Of a DNA stretch of 44,114 bases, positions 37,437 through 43,556 are shown in pieces. The position numbers and the translations under genes are program-made. Under the pieces are notes generated by a model that ran no database searches, was not told the origin of the DNA, and saw only the letters and a list, made by a program, of their open reading frames with translations. Source of the DNA: a virus; the IMG/VR virus record IMGVR_UViG_3300046792_000331, positions 1-44,114 of that record; one strand, 5' to 3'. The first letter of the stretch is position 1. Each line of letters begins with the position of its first letter.

Positions 37437-37693
37437 GCCGCGCTCGCGGCGGTCGGCGTCTCGACCAGTCGGGCAACGGGGATGTTCAGCTCGGTGGCGA
37501 TCCGCACCAGCTCGGCGGCCTCGAAGCCGATGGAGCCGGCGAACCGCTTGCTGATCTGCGGCTGGGAGACGCCGAGCATCTCGGCGAGATCGTCTTGGCC
37601 CTTGCCGGCGCGGATCATTTCGGCCTTGACGTTCTGGCCGATCTGTCGCCGAATCGGGTCGACGTCCCGCGAGGGGCGGATGTCGTCTGTCAT
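37433..37693 (-). CDS. Cro-like XRE-family regulator, first early gene
   Basis: An 86-residue protein. ATG at 37693 is preferred; the in-frame ATG at 37705 lies within the probable -10 element. HTH: IGQNVKAEMIRAGKGQDDLAEMLGVSQPQISKRFAGSIGFEAAELVRIATELNI, a complete five-helix XRE domain. It is the first gene leftward and divergent from the repressor, the classic position of Cro. Probably shuts off repressor synthesis. Confidence 0.85.
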   Translation of the reverse strand: MTDDIRPSRDVDPIRRQIGQNVKAEMIRAGKGQDDLAEMLGVSQPQISKRFAGSIGFEAAELVRIATELNIPVARLVETPTAASAA

Positions 37694-37702
37694 GGCGTAG
37701 AG

Positions 37703-37730
37703 CATGTATCAAATAGCGATACGGTGTCAA
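37703..37730 (-). promoter_or_regulatory. Early leftward promoter with operator dyad
   Basis: On the minus strand TTGACA (37730-37725) and TACATG (37708-37703) are 16 bases apart. GTATCGCTATTTGATAC, a dyad with 5-bp arms, occupies the spacer and would place repressor or Cro over the promoter. The expected start lies just before ATG 37693. Confidence 0.6.
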
Positions 37731-37817
37731 CTCATACGTTCGGACTACTCCTGCTCAGCGGGATGTTGTGCCAAGAAGCTTGACGATATGGCGATAGACC
37801 ATGAGAGACTGGGTGGC

Positions 37818-38237
37818 ATGACGACACCATCGGAACAGCGACCCGCGACGCTGACCGAACTCGTTGCGCAGGAAATCGACTCCGTCCGGGGACGGAGGCG
37901 GATGTCTCAGGCGCAGCTGGCGCGGACCATGGGAAAGACGCCCATGTGGGTGTCGCTACGCCTCCGAGGACTGCAGCCCATCGACATGAACGACCTGCTG
38001 GCCTTCGCTCGAGCGCTGGACGTAAACGTGCACCAGCTGCTCCCGAGTCCCGAGATAGTTGCGGGGGCGGCCATCCCGTCAGCTACGGTTGCGTACCTTG
38101 CACTGGCCGAACGGCTGACCGGCCTTGCGTCGCGCCCGTCCGACAACCGGCCGAAGGGCCGGTCCTCCCGCGCCAGCGCGACCGGCGTCGGTCACACGGC
38201 CTACCTCTCCCGTGGCGCACGGCGCCGGACGGCCTGA
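37818..38237 (+). CDS. Immunity repressor candidate (XRE family)
   Basis: A 139-residue protein from ATG at 37818. The HTH lies at about residues 25-75 (RRRMSQAQLARTMGKTPMWVSLRLRGLQPIDMNDLLAFARALDVNVHQLL). The C-terminal 60 residues are Arg/Ser-rich and lack a LexA-like peptidase site, so induction would not be by self-cleavage. It faces away from the Cro-like gene and is followed after 7 bases by the integrase, a typical compact immunity/integration cassette. TTGACG at 37780 may be its -35. Confidence 0.8.
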   Translation: MTTPSEQRPATLTELVAQEIDSVRGRRRMSQAQLARTMGKTPMWVSLRLRGLQPIDMNDLLAFARALDVNVHQLLPSPEIVAGAAIPSATVAYLALAERLTGLASRPSDNRPKGRSSRASATGVGHTAYLSRGARRRTA

Positions 38238-38244
38238 ACGGATC

Positions 38245-39096
38245 ATGCGCAAAGATCTAGCCCCGGCGCAGCCTCGGGAAATGCAGATCATCGACGCTTA
38301 CATCGAGCACCTCCGCCGGGCCGGATGCACCCAGGCCACCCTCGAAGGCCGCTACGAGATCCTCCACCGGCTCAACCGCGAGCTTCCGTGCGGCATCGGC
38401 CAGACCAACACCGAGGAGCTGTCGCGGTGGCTCTACCGGGACGAGTGGTCGACCAACACGCGGGCGACGTACTGGCGCGCCATCCGGTCCTTCTACGGTT
38501 TCGCCGCTGACGCCGAGGACCCCTGGATCGACCGCAACCCCACCGAGAAGATGGAACCCGTCCAGACCATGCGCGGCGTACCGCGGCCGGTGACCGACCA
38601 GCAGTTGAGCCGCATCCTCACCGAGGCCCCCGAGCCGCTGCGCATCTGGTGCCTGCTGGCCGCGTATCAGGGCTTGCGCTGCATCGAGATCTCCCGGCTC
38701 GACCGGGAGCACGTCACCGAGCAGAACCTGTTCGTCGTGCGCGGCAAGGGCGATCGGCCGCGCGTGCACGACACGTACCCCGCAGTGTGGTCGGCCGTGA
38801 AGGACCTGCCTCGCGGGCCGATCGCGGTCGGCGACGACGGGGTTCGGCTGACGCCGTTCGAGGTGAGCCTGCGCGCCGCTCACCACTTCCGCCGGCAGAT
38901 GAACATGCCGGGGGTCTCGCTGCATCGCCTGCGTCACTGGCTCGGTGTCACGGCGCAACGCAAGTACCGGGACATCCGGGTGACGCAGGCGATGCTGGGG
39001 CACGTCTCGCTGTCGAGCACGCAGATCTACACGATGGGCAGCGAGGAGCAGCAGCGCGAGGCGCGTTCTACTCTTCCGAGGTTCGACGGCGAATGA
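38245..39096 (+). CDS. Tyrosine recombinase (integrase)
   Basis: A 283-residue protein from ATG at 38245. The N-terminal SAM-like core-binding domain (about 12-105) precedes the catalytic domain: R145 in GLRCIEISRL, K169 in RGKGDRPR, H227-R-L-R230 in SLHRLRHWLG, H253 in LGHVSLSSTQ and nucleophile Y262. All active-site residues are present. It lacks the larger arm-binding domain of lambda Int. It should integrate and excise the phage, together with an AlpA-like factor nearby. Confidence 0.92.
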   Translation: MRKDLAPAQPREMQIIDAYIEHLRRAGCTQATLEGRYEILHRLNRELPCGIGQTNTEELSRWLYRDEWSTNTRATYWRAIRSFYGFAADAEDPWIDRNPTEKMEPVQTMRGVPRPVTDQQLSRILTEAPEPLRIWCLLAAYQGLRCIEISRLDREHVTEQNLFVVRGKGDRPRVHDTYPAVWSAVKDLPRGPIAVGDDGVRLTPFEVSLRAAHHFRRQMNMPGVSLHRLRHWLGVTAQRKYRDIRVTQAMLGHVSLSSTQIYTMGSEEQQREARSTLPRFDGE

Positions 39097-39379
39097 GACG
39101 GGTACGCTCCGCAGTGCCGGGCCGGGTAACGGCCGGCCCGGCACCCTGGAGTGTGTGGGCGACGATCTCGATGCGCGGTGAGCGGTCCGGCTCGAGGTCG
39201 GTCTCATCGGCAACGACGATGACGTCCGCCGTGCCGTCGCGGATGTAGTCCCAGGCGTCGTCCCAGTCGTCGCGGACGATGCCGATGGCGTGGTAGCCGA
39301 GGGACAGGCAGTACTGGTAGCAGATCGCGGCGTGCGGTAGTAGATGGCGGCTGAGGACGAATACGACTGCTTCGGTCAT
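39068..39379 (-). CDS. Resolvase-like N-terminal domain protein (no catalytic partner domain)
   Basis: A 103-residue protein converging on the integrase with a 29-base overlap. AAICYQYCLSLGYHAIGIVRDDWDDAWDYIRDGTADVIVVADETDLEPDRSPRIEIV resembles the small serine-recombinase-like alpha/beta domain that actinobacteria encode as a stand-alone protein. No catalytic Ser of true resolvases is evident. A 7-bp hairpin (39390-39409) sits over its upstream region. Unknown role in lysogeny. Confidence 0.68.
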   Translation of the reverse strand: MTEAVVFVLSRHLLPHAAICYQYCLSLGYHAIGIVRDDWDDAWDYIRDGTADVIVVADETDLEPDRSPRIEIVAHTLQGAGPAVTRPGTAERTRLIRRRTSEE

Positions 39380-39625
39380 CCGATTCCCCTTCTCGGACGT
39401 GCGAGAAGTGAACAGTGAATCTCCCTGACAGTCGTGTGAAACATCAGCGTAACGGCTTGATCACCGTCTGGTTACCCTCGCGTACGGTCCCGTCCGGTTA
39501 GGACCCGATCATCCGAATGGCTAGATCGCTGCATCCTGCATTGAAACGCCGTTTCCGCCGGAGCAGGATGGCGCACCCCCTGCACGACGGTCTAGGACCC
39601 GGGTCAAGCCCTACCGTGCAGGCCC
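39380..39625. other. Regulatory and candidate attachment interval between integrase side and AlpA-like gene
   Basis: A noncoding 246 bp packed with dyads: CTTCTCG/CGAGAAG at 39390-39409; CATCCTGC (39532-39539) with GCAGGATG (39563-39570) enclosing GAAAC-GCC-GTTTC (39543-39555); CCTGCACG (39579-39586) with CGTGCAGG (39615-39622). TAGGACCCG is directly repeated at 39499-39507 and 39593-39601. These are suitable sites for integrase or Xis. No tRNA 3' end is recognisable, so the attP core is not identified. Confidence 0.45.
39612..39617 (+). promoter_or_regulatory. -10 element TACCGT for leaderless AlpA-like gene
   Basis: TANNNT eight bases before ATG 39626, without a recognisable ribosome site, fits leaderless expression. 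It overlaps the 8-bp dyad 39579-39622, so a bound regulator would compete with polymerase. Confidence 0.5.
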
Positions 39626-39835
39626 ATGGTCAAGTTGGATCTCATGGGAACGGTTGAGATCCGGCAGCGCCTCGGCATCAGCAAGGCCCGCGTCCACCAG
39701 ATCGTGCACCAGAAGGGCTTCCCTGACCCGGTGGCCCAGGTCTCCGGCGTAACCATCTGGCTCGCATCCGATGTCGAAGCCTGGATCGCGCGCAACCGGC
39801 CGGCACCTCAAGACTCCTCGAGCTTCGACACGTAG
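39626..39835 (+). CDS. AlpA/excisionase-like HTH regulator (paralog A)
   Basis: A 69-residue protein. The winged-HTH core GTVEIRQRLGISKARVHQIVHQKGFPDPVAQVSGVTIWLASDVEAWIARNRP is the MerR-like AlpA/Xis pattern (F-P-x-P then W-x-x-x-D-V-E-x-W). It is clearly related to the protein at 41172-41387. It may serve as excisionase or as an activator of integrase. Convergent 28-base overlap with the next gene. Confidence 0.82.
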   Translation: MVKLDLMGTVEIRQRLGISKARVHQIVHQKGFPDPVAQVSGVTIWLASDVEAWIARNRPAPQDSSSFDT

Positions 39836-40005
39836 AAGCGGCCCGGCTCGTACTCCTCGATCAGCCCCTGCTCCGCCAGCGCGTGCAGCACAGAGTTCCC
39901 CAGGACCGGCTCCTCGTCATCGGCCAGGTCGTCCTCGCTCAGGCCGGCGGCACGCTCGGAAGCCTCGATCGCGCGGCTCGTCAGCGGCCAGTTCTCTTCG
40001 TCCAC
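39808..40005 (-). CDS. Small acidic protein
   Basis: A 65-residue protein from GTG at 40005 with AAGGAGA six bases upstream. Very acidic (LSEDDLADDEEP), then NSVLHALAEQGLIEEYEPGRFYVS. The second half resembles a fragment of a winged-helix (HALxxxGLIxxYxxGRFYV). It might antagonise a DNA-binding partner or mimic DNA. Not recognised. Confidence 0.6.
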   Translation of the reverse strand: MDEENWPLTSRAIEASERAAGLSEDDLADDEEPVLGNSVLHALAEQGLIEEYEPGRFYVSKLEES

Positions 40006-40087
40006 GGTGCTCTCCTTCGCTGCATCGAAGGGCAGAAGCCCGGGCCGGGCCATGCAGGGCGCCGACCCGGACCTCGTTCAAGGGGGG

Positions 40088-41053
40088 TCAGCAGCCGCCC
40101 GGGCCGCCGTACCGGAAGGAACGGATGTTGCCCGCGGTGCCGAGCTGCTCGGCGTTCCACTCGTTCTGGATGCCCGACGGGTCTTCCCGTACGAACAGGT
40201 TCGTATTGGCCGCCGAGATGCCCTGGAACTGGGCACTGCCGAAGCTCGCGCCCGCGGTCGGGGTCGCCAGCGTCGGCGAGCCCATGTCAGTGCACACGGT
40301 CGACGACGGCATCTCACCGGCGGCGACCTCGCCGAACAGCTGGCCGTAGTCCTCGTTGGTGAACGTGGTCACCGACGGGGTCGCGGACGTCCAGATGGTG
40401 TCCGGAAAATAGCCCACCCAGTTACCGGTCGTGCCGGCCGTGTTGCCGACCCACATCCACCAGCCCGGCGAGGCCATGCCGGAGGAGAAGTGCTCGATGC
40501 CGACCTTCATGTTGGTCGAGATGACGTCGCCGAGGTTCGGCGTCACGCCGGCCACGTCGACCCAGCCGCAGCCGTTGTAGCAGCTGCCGTTTCCGTTGAC
40601 CCAGTGGTAGCCGAACAGGCGCGGCTGGGTGTCGCTGTTGACGACCGGGTCTTCGGTGATGCCGGCTTCGACGATCTGGGCGCTGCCGCCGACGGTCTTC
40701 TGCGCGCTCACCTCGGCCAGGGTGTGGCCGTCGTGGACGGTGTCCAGCACGGGCGACAGCGCGGAGATGTTCCCGTACGTGCCGGTCGGCAGAGTGGTGG
40801 TGAACCCCTGCGAGCCGACGTTGTAGTAGAAGCAGGTCGTCGAGCATGCCGTCAGCGGGGTGACCGCGCCGGGCTTCGCCGGGCGGCCCTTGGGCGCCTT
40901 CACGCCGGCGGGCTTGCTTGAGGCGTGCATGGTCCCGCCGGGGGTGCGCACGTGGCCGGCGGCGGCCGATGCCGGGGAGCTGTTCAGTCCGGCCAGGCCG
41001 GCGGCCAGGAGCAGCAGGGCCGCGACGCGGGCCGTGATCGTCTTGGGGTGAAT
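40088..41053 (-). CDS. Secreted neprosin-type glutamic peptidase, apparent ATT start
   Basis: The frame reaches back to a textbook signal peptide only if translation starts at ATT 41053: HPKTITAR, then VAALLLLAAGLAGL, then SSPASA and cleavage before AAGH. AAGGA lies 7 bases upstream; no ATG, GTG or TTG is available there. The mature protein shows the neprosin (DUF239) pattern: GHTLAEVSA, IVEAGI (E129), TQPRLFGYHWVNG, PGWWMWVG, NWVGYFPDTIW and YGQLFGEV (E242), followed by DMGSP. E129 and E242 match the paired catalytic glutamates. Predicted extracellular protease of about 290 mature residues. Probably lysogenic-conversion cargo. Confidence 0.82.
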   Translation of the reverse strand: MHPKTITARVAALLLLAAGLAGLNSSPASAAAGHVRTPGGTMHASSKPAGVKAPKGRPAKPGAVTPLTACSTTCFYYNVGSQGFTTTLPTGTYGNISALSPVLDTVHDGHTLAEVSAQKTVGGSAQIVEAGITEDPVVNSDTQPRLFGYHWVNGNGSCYNGCGWVDVAGVTPNLGDVISTNMKVGIEHFSSGMASPGWWMWVGNTAGTTGNWVGYFPDTIWTSATPSVTTFTNEDYGQLFGEVAAGEMPSSTVCTDMGSPTLATPTAGASFGSAQFQGISAANTNLFVREDPSGIQNEWNAEQLGTAGNIRSFRYGGPGGC

Positions 41054-41089
41054 GGGAGTTTCCTTCCCTAGGGACCTCTTTTCCTCGGC

Positions 41090-41135
41090 ACCTTACGCGG
41101 CGTCATGACGCGGCGTCACACGTTCATACGTATGA
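41090..41135. promoter_or_regulatory. Promoter/operator region of the neprosin-type gene and AlpA-like gene
   Basis: On the minus strand TAAGGT (41095-41090) is a good -10, with TGACGC about 17 bases upstream, and would give a 30-base leader to the ATT start. It lies across two tandem 11-bp repeats, ACGCGGCGTCA at 41095-41105 and 41108-41118. Next comes a perfect 12-bp palindrome TCATACGTATGA (41124-41135). Its half TCATACGT recurs at 37732-37739 beside the early promoter, so a common regulator may bind both. Confidence 0.55.
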
Positions 41136-41158
41136 CGGACAGTCGGATATACGAGACT

Positions 41159-41164
41159 TAGCGT
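41159..41164 (+). promoter_or_regulatory. -10 element TAGCGT for leaderless AlpA-like gene
   Basis: TANNNT seven bases before ATG 41172. This supports that ATG over the in-frame GTG at 41163, which lies within or at the element, and indicates leaderless translation. Confidence 0.55.
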
Positions 41165-41171
41165 GCGAGTC

Positions 41172-41387
41172 ATGGCAGACCGTCGTGACCTTCCGCGCCT
41201 CATGGGGCAGCAGGAGATCCGCGACCGGCTCGGCTACACCCGCCAGCACACCTGGATCATCATCGGCCAGAAGGGCTTCCCGGACCCGGTGTACGTGCTG
41301 GCCATGGGCCGAATCTGGCTCACCGAGGACGTCGAGGCGTGGATCCGCGAGCACCGGCCCGAGCTCGACGAAGAGCCGGAGAGCTAG
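41172..41387 (+). CDS. AlpA/excisionase-like HTH regulator (paralog B)
   Basis: A 71-residue protein: MGQQEIRDRLGYTRQHTWIIIGQKGFPDPVYVLAMGRIWLTEDVEAWIREHRPELDE. It shares the I-R-x-R-L-G, Q-K-G-F-P-D-P-V and IWL-x-x-DVEAWI blocks with paralog A (39626). It is divergent from the neprosin-type gene and convergent with the next HTH gene (four-base overlap). Likely regulator or second directionality factor. Confidence 0.82.
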   Translation: MADRRDLPRLMGQQEIRDRLGYTRQHTWIIIGQKGFPDPVYVLAMGRIWLTEDVEAWIREHRPELDEEPES

Positions 41388-41662
41388 GCCTCGCCCTCGC
41401 GGCCGGCCTTCTTGAACACGACGCTGCGGCGCAGCTGGTAGATCGTCCGCTCGGCCAGAGGCTTGTATCTCCAGCCCTGCCCTTCGGTGCCCCACTCGCG
41501 AGTGCGGCGCTCATCCTCGGCGAGTGAACGCTGGATGGTGCGCGCGGTGACTTCGAGCACCTCGGCCGCTTCGGCCACGCTCATCCAGTCCGCCACGTCG
41601 CTCTCCTCGCCCCCAGCTTGTGGCGAGGATGCTTCCACGTCTTTCGCGACCGTCAGCGTCAT
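41384..41662 (-). CDS. HTH excisionase-family DNA-binding protein
   Basis: A 92-residue protein. ADWMSVAEAAEVLEVTARTIQRSLAEDERRTREWGTEGQGWRYKPLAERTIYQLRRS has the HTH_17 opening (M-S-V-A-E-A-A-E-V-L-x-V-T-x-R-T-I), but with a longer insert before the wing. It is divergent from the plus operon beginning at 41727 and may control it. TTTCGCGAC repeats occur both in its 5' coding end and in the intergenic region. Confidence 0.75.
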   Translation of the reverse strand: MTLTVAKDVEASSPQAGGEESDVADWMSVAEAAEVLEVTARTIQRSLAEDERRTREWGTEGQGWRYKPLAERTIYQLRRSVVFKKAGREGEA

Positions 41663-41698
41663 GGTCGTATTCTCGCGTCCCTGGCGTCTCTTGCGCTA

Positions 41699-41715
41699 GT
41701 CGCGACTTTCGCGAC
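41699..41715. promoter_or_regulatory. Candidate operator between divergent HTH gene and five-gene operon
   Basis: GTCGCGAC (41699-41706, palindromic) is followed directly by TTTCGCGAC (41707-41715). TTTCGCGAC also occurs at 41642-41650, within the start of the HTH gene. Placement just before the GTG at 41727 suggests the HTH protein binds here and controls both directions. Confidence 0.45.
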
Positions 41716-41726
41716 ATGATGAGGCA

Positions 41727-42509
41727 GTGACGACGATGACCGGTTCCCCCGTCGACGAGCTGATGCCCGCCGCCCGGGACCTGGCCGCCCGGAAGCGGGC
41801 CGTGCCGCCGAAGCGCAAGATCCAAGAGGCGCTCTCGATCGGCTTCCCGAAGGCCTCCGAGATTCACGAGCGGCTCGTGGCCGAACACTCGGAACGGCAG
41901 CGGATCCGCCGCCGCCAGTTCCGCATGATCGCGGGCCGGAAGCACCCCCGCCCGGCCATCCTGGCCCGCTTCCGGCCCGCCCCCATCCCACCCGAATCGG
42001 CAACACCCATCCCCGTGGCATTCCCCCAGGTAGCGGCGGTCACGGACGCACCTCCCCCGGCGTCCGTGACCCCGCTCCCGAAGCGCGTCTCACGCTGGCC
42101 GCTGCTGCTGCTCGCCGCGCCCGCGTTCGTCGCGATCTGGGCAGGCTGGGTAGACCTCGGCCGGCTCACCGGCTTCGGCCAGGTGCACCCGCTTCCGGGT
42201 ATCGCCGACCGCTTCTCGATCAACACGGCGATCACCCTGCCTGTCGGCCTCGAGGCCTACGCGGCGTACGCGCTGTACGTGTGGCTGTCCCGCGCCGGAA
42301 GCGCCCGGGCGCGCACCTTCGCCCGCTTCTCGGCGATCGGCTCGCTGCTTCTCGGCTTCGCCGGCCAGGCCGCCTACCACCTGATGATCGCGCGCGGGAT
42401 GACCGCTGCCCCGTGGCCCATCACCCTCGCCGTGTCCGGCGTGCCCGTCGCCGTCCTCGGCATGGGCGCCGCGCTCTGGCACCTCGTCCACACTCCCGAG
42501 GAGAACTGA
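41727..42509 (+). CDS. DUF2637/SpdB-like membrane protein with N-terminal HTH-like region
   Basis: A 260-residue protein. Residues about 25-75 are basic and helical (KRKIQEALSIGFPKASEIHERLVAEHSERQRIRRRQFRMI), resembling DNA-binding segments of related proteins. After a Pro-rich linker come four membrane helices with WPLLLLAAPAFVAIWAGWVDLGRLTGFGQVHPLPGI, INTAITLPVGLEAYAAYALYVWL and FSAIGSLLLGFAGQAAYHLM, the DUF2637 signature. Such proteins are linked to intramycelial spread (Spd) of actinomycete plasmids and integrative elements. GTG start at 41727; ATG 41736 is possible. Confidence 0.8.
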   Translation: MTTMTGSPVDELMPAARDLAARKRAVPPKRKIQEALSIGFPKASEIHERLVAEHSERQRIRRRQFRMIAGRKHPRPAILARFRPAPIPPESATPIPVAFPQVAAVTDAPPPASVTPLPKRVSRWPLLLLAAPAFVAIWAGWVDLGRLTGFGQVHPLPGIADRFSINTAITLPVGLEAYAAYALYVWLSRAGSARARTFARFSAIGSLLLGFAGQAAYHLMIARGMTAAPWPITLAVSGVPVAVLGMGAALWHLVHTPEEN

Positions 42510-42757
42510 TGCCCAAGCTCGAAGTGATCACCGTCGAATGGGTCAGCGACGAGGAGGTGCACATTTACATCCCCGGCCAGCACGGCACCTGGTTTGCCCG
42601 GCCGGTCCCCATCCTGCGGCGCGGCGAGGTCGAGGAGGCGTGGGAGCTGAACAGCCTCGACGAGGTCGAGGGCTACTACGACAAGCCCGAGGACGCCTTC
42701 GGGGCGGTCGGCGAGAAGTTCGAGCTGCCCATCGTGATCACGAAGGAGCGCGAGTAA
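42509..42757 (+). CDS. Small acidic protein of the five-gene operon
   Basis: An 82-residue protein; ATG overlaps the preceding TGA (TGATG). Beta-rich start (EVITVEWVSDEEVHIYIPGQHGTWFARPVPILRRGEVEEAWELNSLDEV) and acidic end. Soluble, no membrane segment. It lies between the DUF2637 protein and a second small protein. Unrecognised; perhaps a cytoplasmic partner of the membrane components. Confidence 0.7.
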   Translation: MPKLEVITVEWVSDEEVHIYIPGQHGTWFARPVPILRRGEVEEAWELNSLDEVEGYYDKPEDAFGAVGEKFELPIVITKERE

Positions 42758-42996
42758 TGGGAGTAACGATGACGCTGCAGCGCTACCGGCTGAAGATCTT
42801 CGACGGGCAGTACGAGGTGCTGCACAAGTGGCTGTTCTACCTCGACGCCGACCTCGACTCCGCGTACGCCCCCAGCCTGCTCAACGAGCGCCTGGTCGCG
42901 CTCACCCGGCAGGCGACGGCCGCGAACGAGCCGATGGACGCGCCGCGCCTCGAGGTGTGGGACGGCGACGTCAAGGTGCTGGACTGGGCAGGCTGA
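42757..42996 (+). CDS. Second small soluble protein of the five-gene operon
   Basis: A 79-residue protein; ATG overlaps the preceding TAA (TAATG). TLQRYRLKIFDGQYEVLHKWLFYLDADLDSAYAPSLLNERLVALTRQATAANEPMDAPRLEVWDGDVKVLDW is a mixed alpha/beta pattern with clear strands at both ends. No known family. Tight coupling implies stoichiometric production with its neighbours. Confidence 0.7.
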   Translation: MGVTMTLQRYRLKIFDGQYEVLHKWLFYLDADLDSAYAPSLLNERLVALTRQATAANEPMDAPRLEVWDGDVKVLDWAG

Positions 42997-43556
42997 TGAT
43001 CCTCGCCTACTCCGCACCGCCTCCGACCGCGGCCGACCACCATTCGATGTCGCCGACCGCGACCGCACTGGTGCTGCTGCTCGCCCTGGTCATCGACTAC
43101 ATGTCCGTCGGCCCCAACTCCATCCGGGACCGGATCGCGTTCCTGCTCGCCGTGCCGGCCGTCCGCGAGGGCTTCAACGGCTCCCCGCTCGACGGGTGGA
43201 CGGTGGACACGCTGCGCCAGCTGGTCCAGTCGCTGCTCGACGCGACGAAGGGCGCGTACATCGCCGGGGCGTCGATCAACCTGCTGATCGGCGGGCTGGT
43301 CGGCATCCTGTGGATCTACACGGTCGGCTGTCTGCTGCCCGTCAAGTTCTCGCGCAAGCTCGGCCGGTTCGCGACCCTCACGTTCCCGCAGTCGGCGCTG
43401 TTCCGGCTCAACGGGAAGCTGTGGATCGCGGCGATCCTGCTGGGCATGCTGGCCGACCTGCCGCGCGGCATCGTCGGTGAGCTGACCCTCGGCTCGGTCA
43501 ACTTCCTGACCGGCATCGTCGCCCCCATCCCCACCATGCTCTTCGGGAACGCCTGA
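42996..43556 (+). CDS. Polytopic membrane protein of the five-gene operon
   Basis: A 186-residue protein; ATG overlaps the preceding TGA. Hydrophobic segments at about residues 21-37, 43-54, 90-112, 141-152 and 165-185. A basic loop (PVKFSRKLGRFATLTF) follows the main helix pair. No transporter or enzyme motif. Probably an integral partner of the HTH-bearing membrane proteins on either side. Confidence 0.7.
   Translation: MILAYSAPPPTAADHHSMSPTATALVLLLALVIDYMSVGPNSIRDRIAFLLAVPAVREGFNGSPLDGWTVDTLRQLVQSLLDATKGAYIAGASINLLIGGLVGILWIYTVGCLLPVKFSRKLGRFATLTFPQSALFRLNGKLWIAAILLGMLADLPRGIVGELTLGSVNFLTGIVAPIPTMLFGNA

Noticed and set aside
39068-39379. Functional serine recombinase
   Set aside because: Only about 100 residues with no catalytic Ser motif or DNA-binding C-terminus; at most a resolvase-like domain.
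39380-39625. tRNA gene or tRNA fragment as integration site
   Set aside because: GATTCCC near 39383 resembles a T-arm piece, but no cloverleaf or acceptor stem can be formed around it.
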